From the NCBI RefSeq assembly GCF_029784135.1, contig NC_073745.1, positions 160,779,335 to 160,843,334 on the forward strand: 64,000 bases of DNA. Reading direction: 5' to 3'. This document shows positions 11,641-23,189 of this stretch, piece by piece (position 1 is the first letter of the stretch; each line of letters begins with the position of its first letter). The translations under genes and the position numbers were made by a program. The notes beneath the pieces were generated by a model. The model made no database searches, had not been told where the DNA came from, and was given only the letters and a program-made list of their open reading frames with translations. Source of the DNA: Toxorhynchites rutilus septentrionalis (lineage: Eukaryota > Arthropoda > Insecta > Diptera > Culicidae).

Positions 11641-11950
11641 AAATGAAACTTCATCAAGCTCATTCTCTCGTTTGCTTCGTTCGAGGACTAACCACACGTG
11701 CATAAATGTTAATTCAAAATTAGTAATGCAGTAATATACGATCACTTTAACGACTTTTTCCAAATTCAGTTTTCAAGTCCACTTGCACTTGCAAAAGCTT
11801 CGCGGAACACTGTTCGAAAATCCCTGATCTCGAGTGTGTCACTCAGAACACGTTCAAGGCTTGGCATAGGAATCTTGGCATAGGCAATCGCAACTAAGCA
11901 CTAATAACAATGACGCAAGTAATACTAATACTAACGAAAATATAAAAATA

Positions 11951-12789
11951 AATCTTTCTGCTTAGAGTCATCCTAATCGGTATTAACCCTTCCGCTACGA
12001 GCGTCGTCTATAGGCGACATCCGAGTGACGACGCGTGTGTACGAGTGCCGTCTATAGACTCAAATAATCACCCAAAACACTTACATGTGTCGGACACCAA
12101 AATTAGGAGCGAATTAAACTGTCGGCCGATAATCAACCGTCGTGTGTACGTAGATCGATGCTAGCCAGTACTGATGAAACAGACGGCCGATAGTTGGTCG
12201 ACAGAACAAATGCAATCGGGGGGAGTAGTGTGCACATATGCATATCGCTCCGCACTGATTAAGTCGGCCGACCAATCTATCGACCGACAAAGATCTGCAG
12301 TCTGCGGGGGCTCTAAGATTTTGAACCTGCATTAAATTTTACGCCCGTTCATTTTACCACATCTTCAAAACCAATTCATCTGGTCACACGACACGTAAAT
12401 TCATGTGGTGAATGCAAATAATAAAGTATCACAACCAATGAACAATACACAATAAAATACTCATACGGTATTGGATTTTTTTACGACATACCATGTAAAC
12501 AAAATGATCATTTTTATTCATTTTAGAAGAAGAAGTCAACGTTGTTTCATGGTAAAATGAGCTTTGGAGTTTTATTTTTGTATACAATTCATTAAAAACA
12601 AAAAAAAAAAAGGATTGAAAAGTTGTAAGTATTGTTCAAATTTTTATTCAAGTCGGGGTTGATTTTTATTTGTGCCGGTCACTGTATATACGGTTGAAAA
12701 AATTTTGTGTTGAAATCAAATTATTCCACTCAATGCGATTCATAAACACATTCATGTAACTGTTGTCACAGAGTCAGTATCTAGCTATT
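11951..12789. other. no gene; TTAA-type repeat end at 11988
   Basis: TTAACCCTTCCGCTACGAGC near 11986 looks like a piggyBac-type terminus (compare 1692 and 32432), but no partner end was found. About 12115-12300 is rich in GGCCGA words. No coding pattern. Confidence 0.35.
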
Positions 12790-12857
12790 TTTTTTTTTTT
12801 TTTTTCTTTCTTTATTAAAGAGATTTTCAGCCAAAGGCTGGTTCATCTCTAACGCTC
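12790..12857 (-). mobile_element. 5'-truncated SINE tail with target duplication
   Basis: A T-run followed by CTTTATTAAAGAGATTTTCA and GGCTGGTTC, the 3' end of a SINE on the minus strand, flanked by TCTAGCTATT at 12780-12789 and 12858-12867. Confidence 0.7.
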
Positions 12858-12867
12858 TCTAGCTATT

Positions 12868-14334
12868 ACTCAACAAAAACAATTTAGAAGAAGAATAACA
12901 TCTGCAACGTGGAAGTGTTTACTACAGACAACCCGGCAAAAAGTGAATCATTCATTGTGTATAAAGAACGGTCATTATCTTTACGACCATTATTGGCAGA
13001 TACCATTCATTCAGACATTTTTGTAACTATTTGTCACTTTAAAATAATCACGTAGGAAATTTAACAAATGATTTGCAACTATTTCTCGATATGACGATCC
13101 TCATGTAGTACGCCTGCATATAGCAGTAAAGTGCGGTGTTTTTGTTGATCGTAAATTAAAAAACCTATTCGCATGACATCCATAACGTGCTCTGTGTCCA
13201 TATTCGGCGTGCAAACCATTGACTTCTTGAATTTAGATAACATACACAATCAGAAAATATTCGGTAGTTATTTGTTTTCACTTCCAGTAAAACACCACGC
13301 AAAAAATTATTGATTTTTCAACTGTTATCGTAGATTGCACATCACCTCCACACATGGCTTAGTTAAGCCTCGTAGTAAAACAAAATTGTTTGTTTCGATC
13401 GCGGCTGCCCTTATCAATCGCTATTACTTTGAAATCCCCTGACGAAACGTGGAACGTGCCGATCACGTTCGTAACTACTGCAACCTGTTAATGGATTTCA
13501 TCAACAAAGTCTCGAGTAGTTACATCCGAAACTTGCTACCTTTGCTTGTTACACAAGTTTTGGTGATAAACTGTGAACTTCTATTATGACTTTTTCGTTT
13601 CAACGATGAATCCAACTATGATGCGCATCATTGCGAAACGAACGTAAGACTAACCCATTTGTTGGTGGATGGAGCAGTTTTACGCATGGTGAGCATTCGG
13701 TTACCCTTTGATTAGTCAGTGGTTGAATCGACGGCGAAGCGAGTGGAGTGTTATCGCATGAGTCGATGATCATTGCGAGCAATCTTGAAAATTTCCGTTT
13801 TGATTTGATTAAAAACATATTATAGATTGCATCATTACGTTTTGCATGTGTTCTACAGAGAATCTGTAAATTGGGAATTTGGCTTATATAACATGTCCAT
13901 CTGCTTATTTTATCTTCTTTCCACGACATAATTCTATTGAAGATGTGCTTACCTCATCAGTATTTTTTGAAGTGCGAGTTTGCTCATTTGTATTTTGATA
14001 AGCAAGTTCAAAAAAACTTATGAACGAGAGTTGCTCGACATTTTTCAAGATACGCGACAACCTGTTACAAAAAATTTTAACATTCAAGCGATGTGTTATT
14101 AGTTGTGACTTTCTAAATTCATCTCAGCCGAAGAAAAAATCAAATCAAACTATGTGGAAGCTTCATAATTTCTATGATCAAACCTTTTTGGTGGCCGAAT
14201 GTCCATGTTTTCAATACATACATTCAAAAATGGTGTAAGTAGAACTAATACAATGGGATGTCTCAATATTATGATTATGATAGCCTATGATAACCTGACG
14301 ATGTTCCTATATCAGCTAACGGTTTTATATGGAA
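12868..14334. other. no recognised gene
   Basis: AT-rich with scattered short open frames. A 109-codon minus-strand frame (13600-13929) begins with ATG but shows no domain, signal peptide or codon bias that I can support. Confidence 0.35.
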
Positions 14335-14465
14335 TTAGCAGATCCGGCGAACTTCGCATCGCAAAAAAGTTGTCTTGTGAATTTTCTACCGAAATAGATT
14401 TTTTCGTACATTCGCGATCGACAGCAGACGACGCCTTTCGAATTCCATGCAGGAAAAAATGAAAG
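14335..14465 (-). mobile_element. Helitron-like 3' terminus
   Basis: On the minus strand the sequence GAAGTTCGCCGGATCTGCTAA followed by T matches the conserved Helitron end at 52771 and 9267, here with CTAA as the terminal tetranucleotide. Confidence 0.4.
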
Positions 14466-15744
14466 ATTTCGAATGCTTATAACTCGATGTTTGCATCAAT
14501 TGATAGCATTAGAACATCATGTGTTCCCACTCTGGGATGCTCTAACCCAGACCACAAGAAAGTTTCCGAAGCATTTCCTAAAAAGAGTTTACGATTTTTC
14601 CATGCACGGAGCGGAGCCATTGGGGCTCCCACCCGTCGATTAAGGCGTGAGGAACATGAGGGCTCCTTCCACGCATCCGTTGTCTCCATGAGTAGAGTAA
14701 CATCACCTATACAGTCCACCCCCAGTTCCCGGCAGACGGAACATCGAGATGTGTTTCCCTAACACGGACTTCAAAATCAATGTGCCTTGGGGAATCCGTT
14801 TTTCAAATACATGCAAGTCGGAGGAATTTTTGTTCCAGCTGACAACTATAAAATTTATCGTAAAGCTCCCAAGCCCATGGGGGAGTCCTATACGGCCATC
14901 TTTTTGTAGCCAGAACAGAAAATCATGAGCATAGAAATCATAACCTGAAATTAAAAATGGAGTGCTCCGCGCGAGTATGCAGCAGTGATTTTAATTTCAA
15001 ATCGCCAAGGAAGCTTCCGGATCTGCACATCGATTGCCAAAGAAACTATCGTAATCAAATGTTGAACATATATGACTCCAATCAGTAAACAATACGTGAG
15101 CCTCCTGAGCGCGAGCCTTGCTTTATGCTGCCTACGCTCAATTTGTGTTGGTTGGGATAGGGTTGCCAGAGCCCCGGTTCACACAGATTCAGCATGTTTG
15201 GTGCTTTGTTTTGATGCACTGTTCTCCATATTCCCGTAATGCGGTCTGCTCCGACGCTCACACCTTTTACCTTAGTTAATTTTCCCATCGTAACACCTCT
15301 CACGGTACTCTTTCGTTTTCGTTATAGTATAAAATACATAACAATCACTAGAATTTTAAATTATGTTTGAGGAAATCCCGTTCGCGGTTAATCGGCGTTT
15401 TACTGTATTTATTTGTACGAATCAGGTCACTCAGCGACAGTCACTACAACACAACCGATAGTGGGATATTTTTTTCGAAGTAGTGCCCGAAAGAAAGTTG
15501 GAAAAAAACAACAAAAAAGCGCATACCACGTTTCATTGACTTCCGCACTGTTCACGTGGTTCTATTTTTAGTGTTATGTTAGAAAACCATGAATTCATTA
15601 TCAACAACATATAAGACACTTTTCGTAGTTCAAGAGTGAGTGGAAAAACATTCGTCACGATGCCAAAAACATTCAAAAGGTCATGGCCACATACATATTT
15701 GTAGTTCGGCATTAGCGTTTCGATTAAGTAATACAAAAATAAGG
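14466..15744. other. no recognised gene; moderately GC-rich patches
   Basis: 14490-14760 and 15080-15300 have open frames of 73-91 codons on either strand with no recognisable domain. They may be old transposon protein remnants; I cannot assign them. Confidence 0.3.
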
Positions 15745-15746
15745 TA

Positions 15747-17005
15747 CCGTTCTGATTCATATTTCGGACGCTTAAGGCATATGATGCAGAAAACAGATCT
15801 GAACTTCATGCACAGGTTGCACTTCATGGATTATTTGGTTGATATTTTTAATAAATTAGTTCAATATGCTTTGAAGCTTTTTACTTTAGTACCTATTTGA
15901 TTGAAAACATAAAAAAATCATCGAATAAAATGGTTTTCAAATGAAGCGAATAAGAATCAAACTTTGGACACTATTTATAAAAAAAATCATATTTCGGACA
16001 AATTGAGTTCAAATTTCGGACACTTTATTTTGTAATATTTTGGATGAAAATTACATTACACTTGATTATATTTTATAGTCAACTGCGAAACATATACCGT
16101 TATGAATCATATTTCGGACACTTTGGTCTAATATCTTGAATTGCTTAATGCACAGATGATGTAACTATAAAATTAATATCACAATTGCTTCTTTAGAGTA
16201 ATCCTTTGGTTTCACTATAATTTCATATGAGAACTACATTTGAATTATAACATAATCGGCAGAAATCTTACAACACTACTCATTATCGTTTGTGTTTGAC
16301 GTTTCCTCAGCCTGAGCACGTAGAATTTACCCGTTCATAAATATTCAAATTTCTCCCGTGTTTCATCAGTTCTCATCATCGTTAACAATTTACTGTGATT
16401 GCTTGGTAAGTGTTTCGCAGTTGATTATAAAATATAATCAAGGGTAATGTAATTTTTGTCCAAAAAATGACACAATAAAGTGTCCGAAATTTGAATTCAA
16501 TCTGTCTGAAATTTGATTTAGTGTCCGAAGTTTGATTCTTATTCGCTTCATTTGAAAATCATTTTATTCGATGTTTTTTATGTTTTCAATCAAATAGGTA
16601 CCAACATGGAAAGCTTAAAAGTATATTGAACTAATTTATTGAAAATATCAACCAAATGATACCTGTGCATGAAGCTTAGATCTGTTTTACGCATCATATG
16701 CCTTAAGTGTCCGAAATATGATTCAGAACGGTACCAAGTAATCACAGTAAACTGTTAACGATGATGAGAACTGATGAAACACGGGAGAAATTTAAATATT
16801 GATGAGTAGTGTTGCTAGATTTTTGTCGACTATGTTATAATTCAAATGTAGTTCTCATATGACATGATATTGAAACCAAGGGATTACTCTAAAGAAGCAA
16901 TTGTGATATTAATTTTATAGTTATATCATCAGTGCATTAAGCAGTTCAAGATATTAGAACAAAGTGTCCGAAATATGATGTTGTCTGAAATATGATTCAG
17001 AACGG
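15747..17005. mobile_element. TA-flanked MITE (outer copy) interrupted by a second copy of itself
   Basis: Termini CCGTTCTGATTCATATTTCG (left) and its near-inverted form (right) sit between TA dinucleotides. Left half 15747-16096 and right half 16734-17005 together make about 622 bp. The halves are separated by an inverted copy of the same element (16097-16731). The word TTTCGGAC or its complement recurs about ten times. No coding capacity, so it is a non-autonomous Tc1/mariner-type element. Confidence 0.85.
16097..16731. mobile_element. inner inverted copy of the 15747 MITE
   Basis: 635 bp, starting CCGTTATGAATCATATTTCG and ending CATATTTCGGAC-type inverted repeat at 16731, with TA on both sides (16095-16096, 16732-16733). 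Its own uninterrupted middle (GCGAAACACTTACCAAG on the complement) shows that the outer copy was cut at the TA of that very site. Confidence 0.85.
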
Positions 17006-17144
17006 TACCTACTGTTAGCTTGGAATTGTGAATTTGCGCTCAACTTTTCAGTATGACCTATCTCATTTGATCGATTCTCTTTATTGACCCCCTCTTTAGA
17101 TAACAACTGCCGTGTAGATGGATTTTGCGATATTTCTGTCAGAT

Positions 17145-17688
17145 ACAGGGTCTTTCAGATTAAACGCTCACGTAACAAATTTTAATAACTTTTACAAAAG
17201 TGAACCGATTTTTATTTTAAAAAAAACCAAAATAAAGCTTATTTTAGGACATTTTTGAAGTGACCACCCCTTTTTTCGATAACGCGATTTAAACGGTGAA
17301 CAAAATTCTTCATGCACAACTCTAACATTACGACTTCGATGCTGTTGAAAATCCGAGTTATTTCTCCTTCAAGTTCCTCCAAATTTTGTGGCTTATTAAC
17401 ATAGCAACGGTCCTTCACGTATCCCCAGAGGAAGTAATCGACGACGAGAAATGTTGAAATTCAAAGTTTCATTAAGATTTCGATTGCTCGAGTAATACGA
17501 TTTCACTAAAAATACACGCTCATGTGAATTGTACATCTTGACACTAAAACCCATCCAATAAGACTGAACGAGTAGCCGAATATTATCGTCCCGAAGTGGG
17601 GAATGCAGTGTTATCATCGACGGAGCGAAAACAATTTTTTATAAGGAGCTATTCGATTTTTTGTGTAAGCGTTTAATCTGACCCTGTA
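17145..17688 (-). mobile_element. internally deleted Tc1/mariner-superfamily element
   Basis: Ends ACAGGGTC...AGATTAAACGCT (17145-17175) and the inverted AGCGTTTAATCTGACCCTGT on the right. Only the two ends of the transposase remain inside, so about two thirds of the gene has been lost. Confidence 0.8.
17243..17617 (-). pseudogene. transposase remnant, N- and C-terminal pieces
   Basis: The N-terminal piece reads YNSHERVFLVKSYYSSNRNL, an HTH start typical of arthropod mariner-like transposases. After a deletion the frame switches to the C-terminal piece DYFLWGYVKDRCYVNK through LCMKNFVHRLNRVIEKRGGH, ending at a TAA at 17243. The central catalytic residues are gone. Confidence 0.8.
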
Positions 17689-18491
17689 GTTTGATGAACG
17701 AGGTTTACTTCTAGAATCCAGATCATCGAAAACAACAAGAAATGCTTTTACCGATGTGTTATTAACGGTAGAGAATCGATCAAAATATATAGGTCCTATT
17801 GGAAAGTTAAGCGTGAATTCTTCTAATAATTATAATCTCGTTAGAGAAGACAACAATTTTAAACACATTTAAGGCATACAAGCAGTTGCATTATAATAAG
17901 TTTGAGTTGGTACATCACCACTCTATGAGTGCAGGAATAAAGGTTTATAACATTCAATAGATTTAGATATGATGGAACTATAGAGTATATGAGTATATGA
18001 GTATAAAGTTGAACTTCTTTTTCAGAACAGCAAAACTGCATTTAGTATACACGCAAATTCCAATAGCAGCGGTGTTAATTCCAATGAAAGACGTACAATG
18101 TTGACGCAAATTACAAAATGTAACCAGGTGAACATCTGACAAGAATTTCTGACTGACACACGGCTTACAACTAATTAGGGGGTAATGATTTGGGGTAGAA
18201 TGAGCATGCGGATGATTTGAATAGTTACATTTTGAAGTTAATATTAATGTTAACAAGTACACCTCCTACAAGTCATTTTTGAATCGAATCATATTTGAAT
18301 TGCCCAATTCCCATTCCCAACTTGTTAGAAGTGGAAAAGGTGAACAAAAACAGAAAGTCATAATTGATTCTGCGGTCTCGATATTAAGATTTTTGGGTGG
18401 TTTAATTTGAAAATTCAATTCACTCTAAAATGGTTTGGATATTCCAGTTTGGTACATACCTATCATCGCTTCACATATTGAAATATAATAT
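17689..18491. other. no recognised gene
   Basis: AT-rich. Open frames are short and lack motifs. Confidence 0.35.
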
Positions 18492-18501
18492 ATGGGATAA
18501 C

Positions 18502-19046
18502 GGTTCCCGGAATAAATCGCCACAGAAAACGACTGCAACAGAAACCACCGCTTATAAAATGTGTAGTAGGCTATAAATATTGTGGCGCGGTATTGTATTT
18601 CAAAACAAGAATTAACCGGGCAAACGTATCGCCCCAGGCAAACGTAACGCCCCGGGCAGACGTATACCGTCCGACGCTCGCTAGAGCTCGGTCGGACATT
18701 GCTAAAGGATCGTATCCTATGTTTCAAACTAACCGGGCAATCAGTGGATCCCAGGTTTGCGTGCGAGACACCGCCGCTTCCGACGGCGGGTCGGCGGTGG
18801 ACTCGGATTGCGTCATCTTGGCGGCATGGGCCGCCTCGATTCCTTATCCTCGCCAAATGGGGACTTCGTCCCCATTACATTGTCCTCAGAATAAATTTCG
18901 AAAAACGAGAACAAGAGAATAAATTTATAATAGAAATGTGAGGCACATGATGTTTTTCCCGCGCCAAATATTTCTAGCCTACTACACTTTTTCTAAGCGG
19001 TTGTTTCTGTTGCAGTTGTTTACTGTGGCGATTTATTCCGGTCACC
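18502..19046. mobile_element. Mutator-like MITE with 10-bp target duplication
   Basis: Inverted repeats of roughly 95 bp (18502-18590 and 18955-19046, sharing CCGGAATAAATCGCCACAG and GTGTAGTAGGCTA) enclose a GC-rich core. The direct repeat ATGGGATAAC at 18492-18501 and 19047-19056 is exact. Long terminal repeats and a 9-11 bp duplication are the hallmarks of Mutator-like elements. The core has three copies of an 18-bp unit (GGCAAACGTAWCGCCCC type, 18618-18670) and a hairpin at 18856-18876. Confidence 0.8.
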
Positions 19047-19056
19047 ATGGGATAAC

Positions 19057-19694
19057 ATACACAGGATGTTAGGAGTGTGAACAATTATATAATAATTTTA
19101 CTGGTGGGTTGGAAGCTGCCAGTTGAAGTAATACAGACAGTGAAAAAGTTTTTGATACATATTTTTATTCTATCCTAAGCAGTGACTCACGTCCATAAGA
19201 AGCGTCCATAATCGCCAAAAGTAAAAATCACTTGACAGATTGCGGATATATGGAAAAATATGTTCTGTGTTAAGAGAATCGTGTATTTCTAGTGTATTTT
19301 ATCTTTTCTTTGTGTTTTAATTCAGTTTTTCAACATTCAACAATCATTCAAAATGATTTCATACCCTGGTTAAATAAAATAACTTCTCTCGCGAGCGATA
19401 AACTTCGATGATTCATATAAATATTACATTACCTGTTTGTTTTACCCGCTCTACAAAAAATGTTCAACTTTCCGGTCTGTTTTTATTCCAGCAAAAACAT
19501 TTGAAAACACACCCCCAGTTCCCCTGTATGATTGATGAGTTCCGTGCCAACTCGACTATGGGCTTGACAACATCCTTTCAGAACTTATACTTATTAGAAT
19601 TTTATAGATAGAGAATTATTAGCTGATTAAGTTCTTTTTCCATTTTTTTTAATTAGTCTAGAGAACATTCTTTCGTTTCCAGAGAATTCAATTA
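19057..19694. other. no recognised gene
   Basis: AT-rich spacer without motifs. Confidence 0.35.
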
Positions 19695-19705
19695 GCCACA
19701 CCACA

Positions 19706-20025
19706 ACTTTTATTTATTTATTTTGGCTTAACGTCTTTACAACATGGCCTGATTCACAATCTTCTTGTGTATCGTTCGTTGCTTGGTGTTTTAGTGGTGC
19801 GGCTGGCAAGGCCTGCGACCAACCCCACTATCTCGCAGGAGGACCATCGTGATACTGCTGCTTTACGTCCCGAGTACCACCAGGACTGGGCAAAGAAGCT
19901 TATAGTGGCGTCAATTCGCTTAGAGGAGCTGTTTCCGGGTTTCTGTGACTTTTCTTGGGGACTGGCAATTTCTGATCCAAATCTTGGCAAGGGCAACGCT
20001 TACCACTAGGCCATGGGGACCACTG
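19706..20025 (-). mobile_element. tRNA-derived SINE, about 320 bp
   Basis: The minus strand starts with a tRNA-like head containing GGCCTAGTGGTAAGCG. The T-rich end is at 19706. The 11-bp flanks GCCACACCACA (19695-19705) and GCCATACCACA (20026-20036) differ by one base. The internal open frames on both strands are shadows. Confidence 0.7.
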
Positions 20026-20036
20026 GCCATACCACA

Positions 20037-20389
20037 TCTACTAATTTTAAATGAGCTCTGAGAGAGTGCTGTGAAATTCCTCAGTTGAGTTCTCGTTGTC
20101 AGTTGAGTTCTGCGCAGATACCAGTTGTTGAAATTCTAATAATGGTTCTTCAATTAATTTATTTAATGCTGATTGACGGTACAAGATGCCCTGGAAAAGG
20201 TTTTTTTCTCTGGACTTTAATTTTTTTTGTGGTCTTCATGCTGAGGAACAAAATGTTTTTGATGTTTGAATAGAAATATGAGTTTTTGTATTCCCTGTTC
20301 AATGCTTTTGATTTACCAAAGATCGATTCTTTGGTACCGATTTAATCAGTGGATCGATCTCTACGCCGTTTGGAAAAACGACATTACAC
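20037..20389. other. no recognised gene
   Basis: AT-rich spacer. Confidence 0.3.
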
Positions 20390-20971
20390 TAAGGGGAGAC
20401 CCCAGTCTGTAAGAAAATGAATTTTCGTGCTTTTTTCGGATGTTAGGAATGTGAAGTGTTCGGGTATTTTGATTATTGATTAATTGAGTCCACGAATAAT
20501 GTTTATTACGCTGTTGACAGCTGGATACGTAGATACTGTCTGAAAATCGGTAACTTGTTGATGGTATCGATTCTGAGGCAACGGAATGTCGTAGAACGAA
20601 TTCCAATGAATGAGTAATTTTTTTCATGAAAAATCGCTGTTTACAAGTTCATGAAAAATCGAAAAAATTAAATATCAAAAAACGGCTATGTAACGCTTCA
20701 AATAATTCATTTCTACATGCTGATTAAAAAATTCAGCCGAATTGGTCGAATAGACCCTGAGATATCGATACGTGTTCCAAAATTCGTACAGCAATTCTAC
20801 ATCCCTTGAAGTGACCTCATTCTTTTGGATGTATCTTTCCAACGAAATCAAATATTCAAAAATCCTTTTACGAAAACAACATAGGCTTCTCAAAAATGCA
20901 AAAAACAAAAATTTTTTGGCTTTCCAAAAAACATTTTTTTCAACTTTCCAGACCGGAGTCGGAGCCTCTTA
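20390..20971. mobile_element. candidate foldback MITE
   Basis: Left end TAAGGGGAGACCCCAGTCTG and right end (inverted TAAGAGGCTCCGACTCCGGTC) are imperfect inverted repeats enclosing AT-rich noncoding sequence. Confidence 0.45.
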
Positions 20972-21229
20972 ATGAGCCTTCAAATAACAGAAAATACCAA
21001 GACTCTCAAATACTAATATAGCATTTGTATAATATACATGGTATAGCAATATAAGATCAACATGAGCGAGCGAACCAAGACACATTGCAAATAAGCACGC
21101 ACGAAAGCTTTTCACTTACTTTGCACCGAGATAGATCCCGTTTATGCTCTCTTTTTTATTCTTAGAAAACAGTTTCAAACTTGATTATATAATGAGGTGT
21201 ACTATTATCACGCATTCATGCAACAGCAC
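20972..21229. other. no recognised gene
   Basis: AT-rich spacer between the foldback MITE and a SINE head. Confidence 0.3.
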
Positions 21230-21335
21230 CAGTAGCTATGTGGATATCGTGGTCGTGTAAAACAGCCTTGCATTCTAGCCGGCCTTGGTTCGATCCCCGT
21301 TGACATAGTTTGGATTTTTTGGGTGCCACCCCAAA
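21230..21335 (+). mobile_element. tRNA-like SINE head
   Basis: A-box-like TATCGTGGTCG and B box TGGTTCGATCC (21284-21294), followed by an unrelated body. Too degenerate for a tRNA gene and lacking a full cloverleaf. Confidence 0.45.
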
Positions 21336-22480
21336 AAAGATGAAAAAAGAGAGAGATGTCTGCTAGCATACATACAAACCTTTTAAAGCTTTCGAAACAG
21401 ATGCTTTTATTTGCTCATTTCACTCTTCAGCACAAGAAAAAGCATTTTTCTGCCGAAGATTAAATGTTTTCTGGCAACGCTAGGTTGGGTGTATAATAAT
21501 TCGAGACGGAAGAATACTTCAGGCCTGTATCCGCTGTACAGTGGCGTGCTGATGCGACGATAGCTAAGCTTGCACTGCTCTAGATTAGTGAGGATGACGT
21601 TGGACCGGATGTGGGTGTCTGATCAGGTTCACGGATAGAGGAACGTTGCGGTCAAAAAAGAACAGACAATGCCAGACAAAGTTTTTAAAATTTTATTTTC
21701 CTTGTAATGAAAAAAAGAAGGGTAAACAAGATCGCATTGTTAACGAAGGACTACGAAATCATTGTCGATGAGAATGAACGTTAACGAAATTGATAATGAA
21801 ATCTTTAGTGCAAATTTTTTAGTAACACAGACAAGGACCGATGAATGTATGTGCGAAGGATTCGCAGAGCAATGAAAGTCCAACTTGTGCAAATTGTCAA
21901 ATTAATTCTGGGCATTAACACGTACTGTTGATTGCACACTATCTAGAACGACACTTAAATACTTAATTTATTGAATATCAAAGAAGTTTTTCAGTACCTT
22001 TTAGCAATATTTCATCGTCAATACTTCCAGAAACACAATTGCGCAAAAAATGTTTTTCACCGAAGAACACAGCACATTCCGCTGCAAAATACCTTCTTAA
22101 CCAGTCTTTTTCGCATTTGACACCGCACTCACGTTCCTAGTGGAATTTTCTCTGAGTCAAGCACTGACTGAGTATTGGAATGTAGTAATGTTTTGATAAG
22201 TATTTAATTCAGTTTTTGATACCGAGTGACAAGCTTGGAATGTATTTTGAGTGGTATGCTCGAAGATACCCGTCAGAAAAATATTTCTTTGAAGAATAAT
22301 CTCCCATGCATATCGGGAGCCACCTTTAAGGTATGGTCGACACTAGCTATTTGGCCGTGGGAGCCATAATACAATGTATATCATCAGTTTATTGGAATAA
22401 TATTATAACATGTTTATGAGAATGTTATTCCCAGACTCACACTACTTCTGATGACTTATATCGAATCGTTATCCCAGTGT
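21336..22480. other. mostly no recognised gene; weak exon-like patch at 21500-21613
   Basis: The minus strand of 21500-21613 is open with coding-like codons (peptide includes SNVILTNLEQCKLSYRR). No splice context or domain could be assigned. The remainder is AT-rich. Confidence 0.25.
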
Positions 22481-22493
22481 TAATTGCGCATAT

Positions 22494-22766
22494 CTTCTTC
22501 TTCTTCAATGGCACTAACGTTCCTAGAGGAACTTCGCCGTCTCAACGTAGTATTACTTGCGTCATTTTTATTAGTACTTAGTTGAGATTTCTATGCCAAA
22601 TAACATGCCTTGAATGCATTTTGAGTGGCAAGCTCTAGAATACGCGTGATCACAGTGCAAGTCGGAGGAAATTTCTTTGACGAAAAATTCCCCCAACCAG
22701 AACGGGAATCGAACCCGAAAACCCGGCATGTTAGTTATGACGCTAACCACTCGGCCAAGGGAGCAC
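22494..22766 (-). mobile_element. SINE family 1, full length
   Basis: Minus strand: CTCCCTTGGCCGAGTGGTTA head (A box), GGGTTCGATTCCCG (B box), body with CACGCGTATTCTAGAGCTTG and a (GAA)n end. Exact 13-bp duplications TAATTGCGCATAT flank it at 22481-22493 and 22767-22779. Confidence 0.9.
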
Positions 22767-23189
22767 TAATTGCGCATATATTACCCTGATTTAAGTTTAA
22801 CCTTCCTGTACTCGCGCGCAATAACTCGTATACTCGCGCACGGTGTCACAGACCGTACGTGTCTCTGTAATATTGCTATTGTGTTCTTTTAGGCGTTACA
22901 AGTGGACTCGATTATCTGGAATATTGTTTTTTTTTCACTCCGGATAACCGAGTCTTAGAAAAAAACGAATTTTCTCTCGGTAAACGTAATATAATTATGA
23001 TTTGCACTTATTTATTAAACGGATTATCTAGGTTGACCCGTTTGTATGTTTGTGACTTTGTAACTTTGTAATATTGTCTGTAGCGCTGTACCACATTAAT
23101 AGAAATTTAACCCCCTTCCTGTTGACCGTTTGATCTGAAATTTGGAACACATCTTTATCTCTGGTGTCATTATAAAACTGCGCATTCCA

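Larger units (their letters stand above)
9851..11950. repeat. 2.1-kb foldback with SINE-like arms
   Basis: About 165 bp at 9851-10014 is repeated in inverted orientation at 11776-11950 (for example TACTTGCGTCATTGTTATTA on the left, its complement on the right, then GTGTTCCGCGAAGC). The outer part of each arm resembles the 3' half of SINE family 1. The interior holds a MITE (10597-11390) and a Helitron protein fragment. Confidence 0.7.

Noticed and set aside
13600..13929. 109-codon minus-strand frame with ATG
   Set aside because: No domain, no codon bias and no splice signals; left as unassigned spacer.
22494..22766. Possible tRNA gene (good A and B boxes), likewise at 1097, 7105, 21230, 26224, 26573, 29139 and 54290
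   Set aside because: No full cloverleaf or acceptor stem; conserved non-tRNA bodies and target duplications show they are SINEs.
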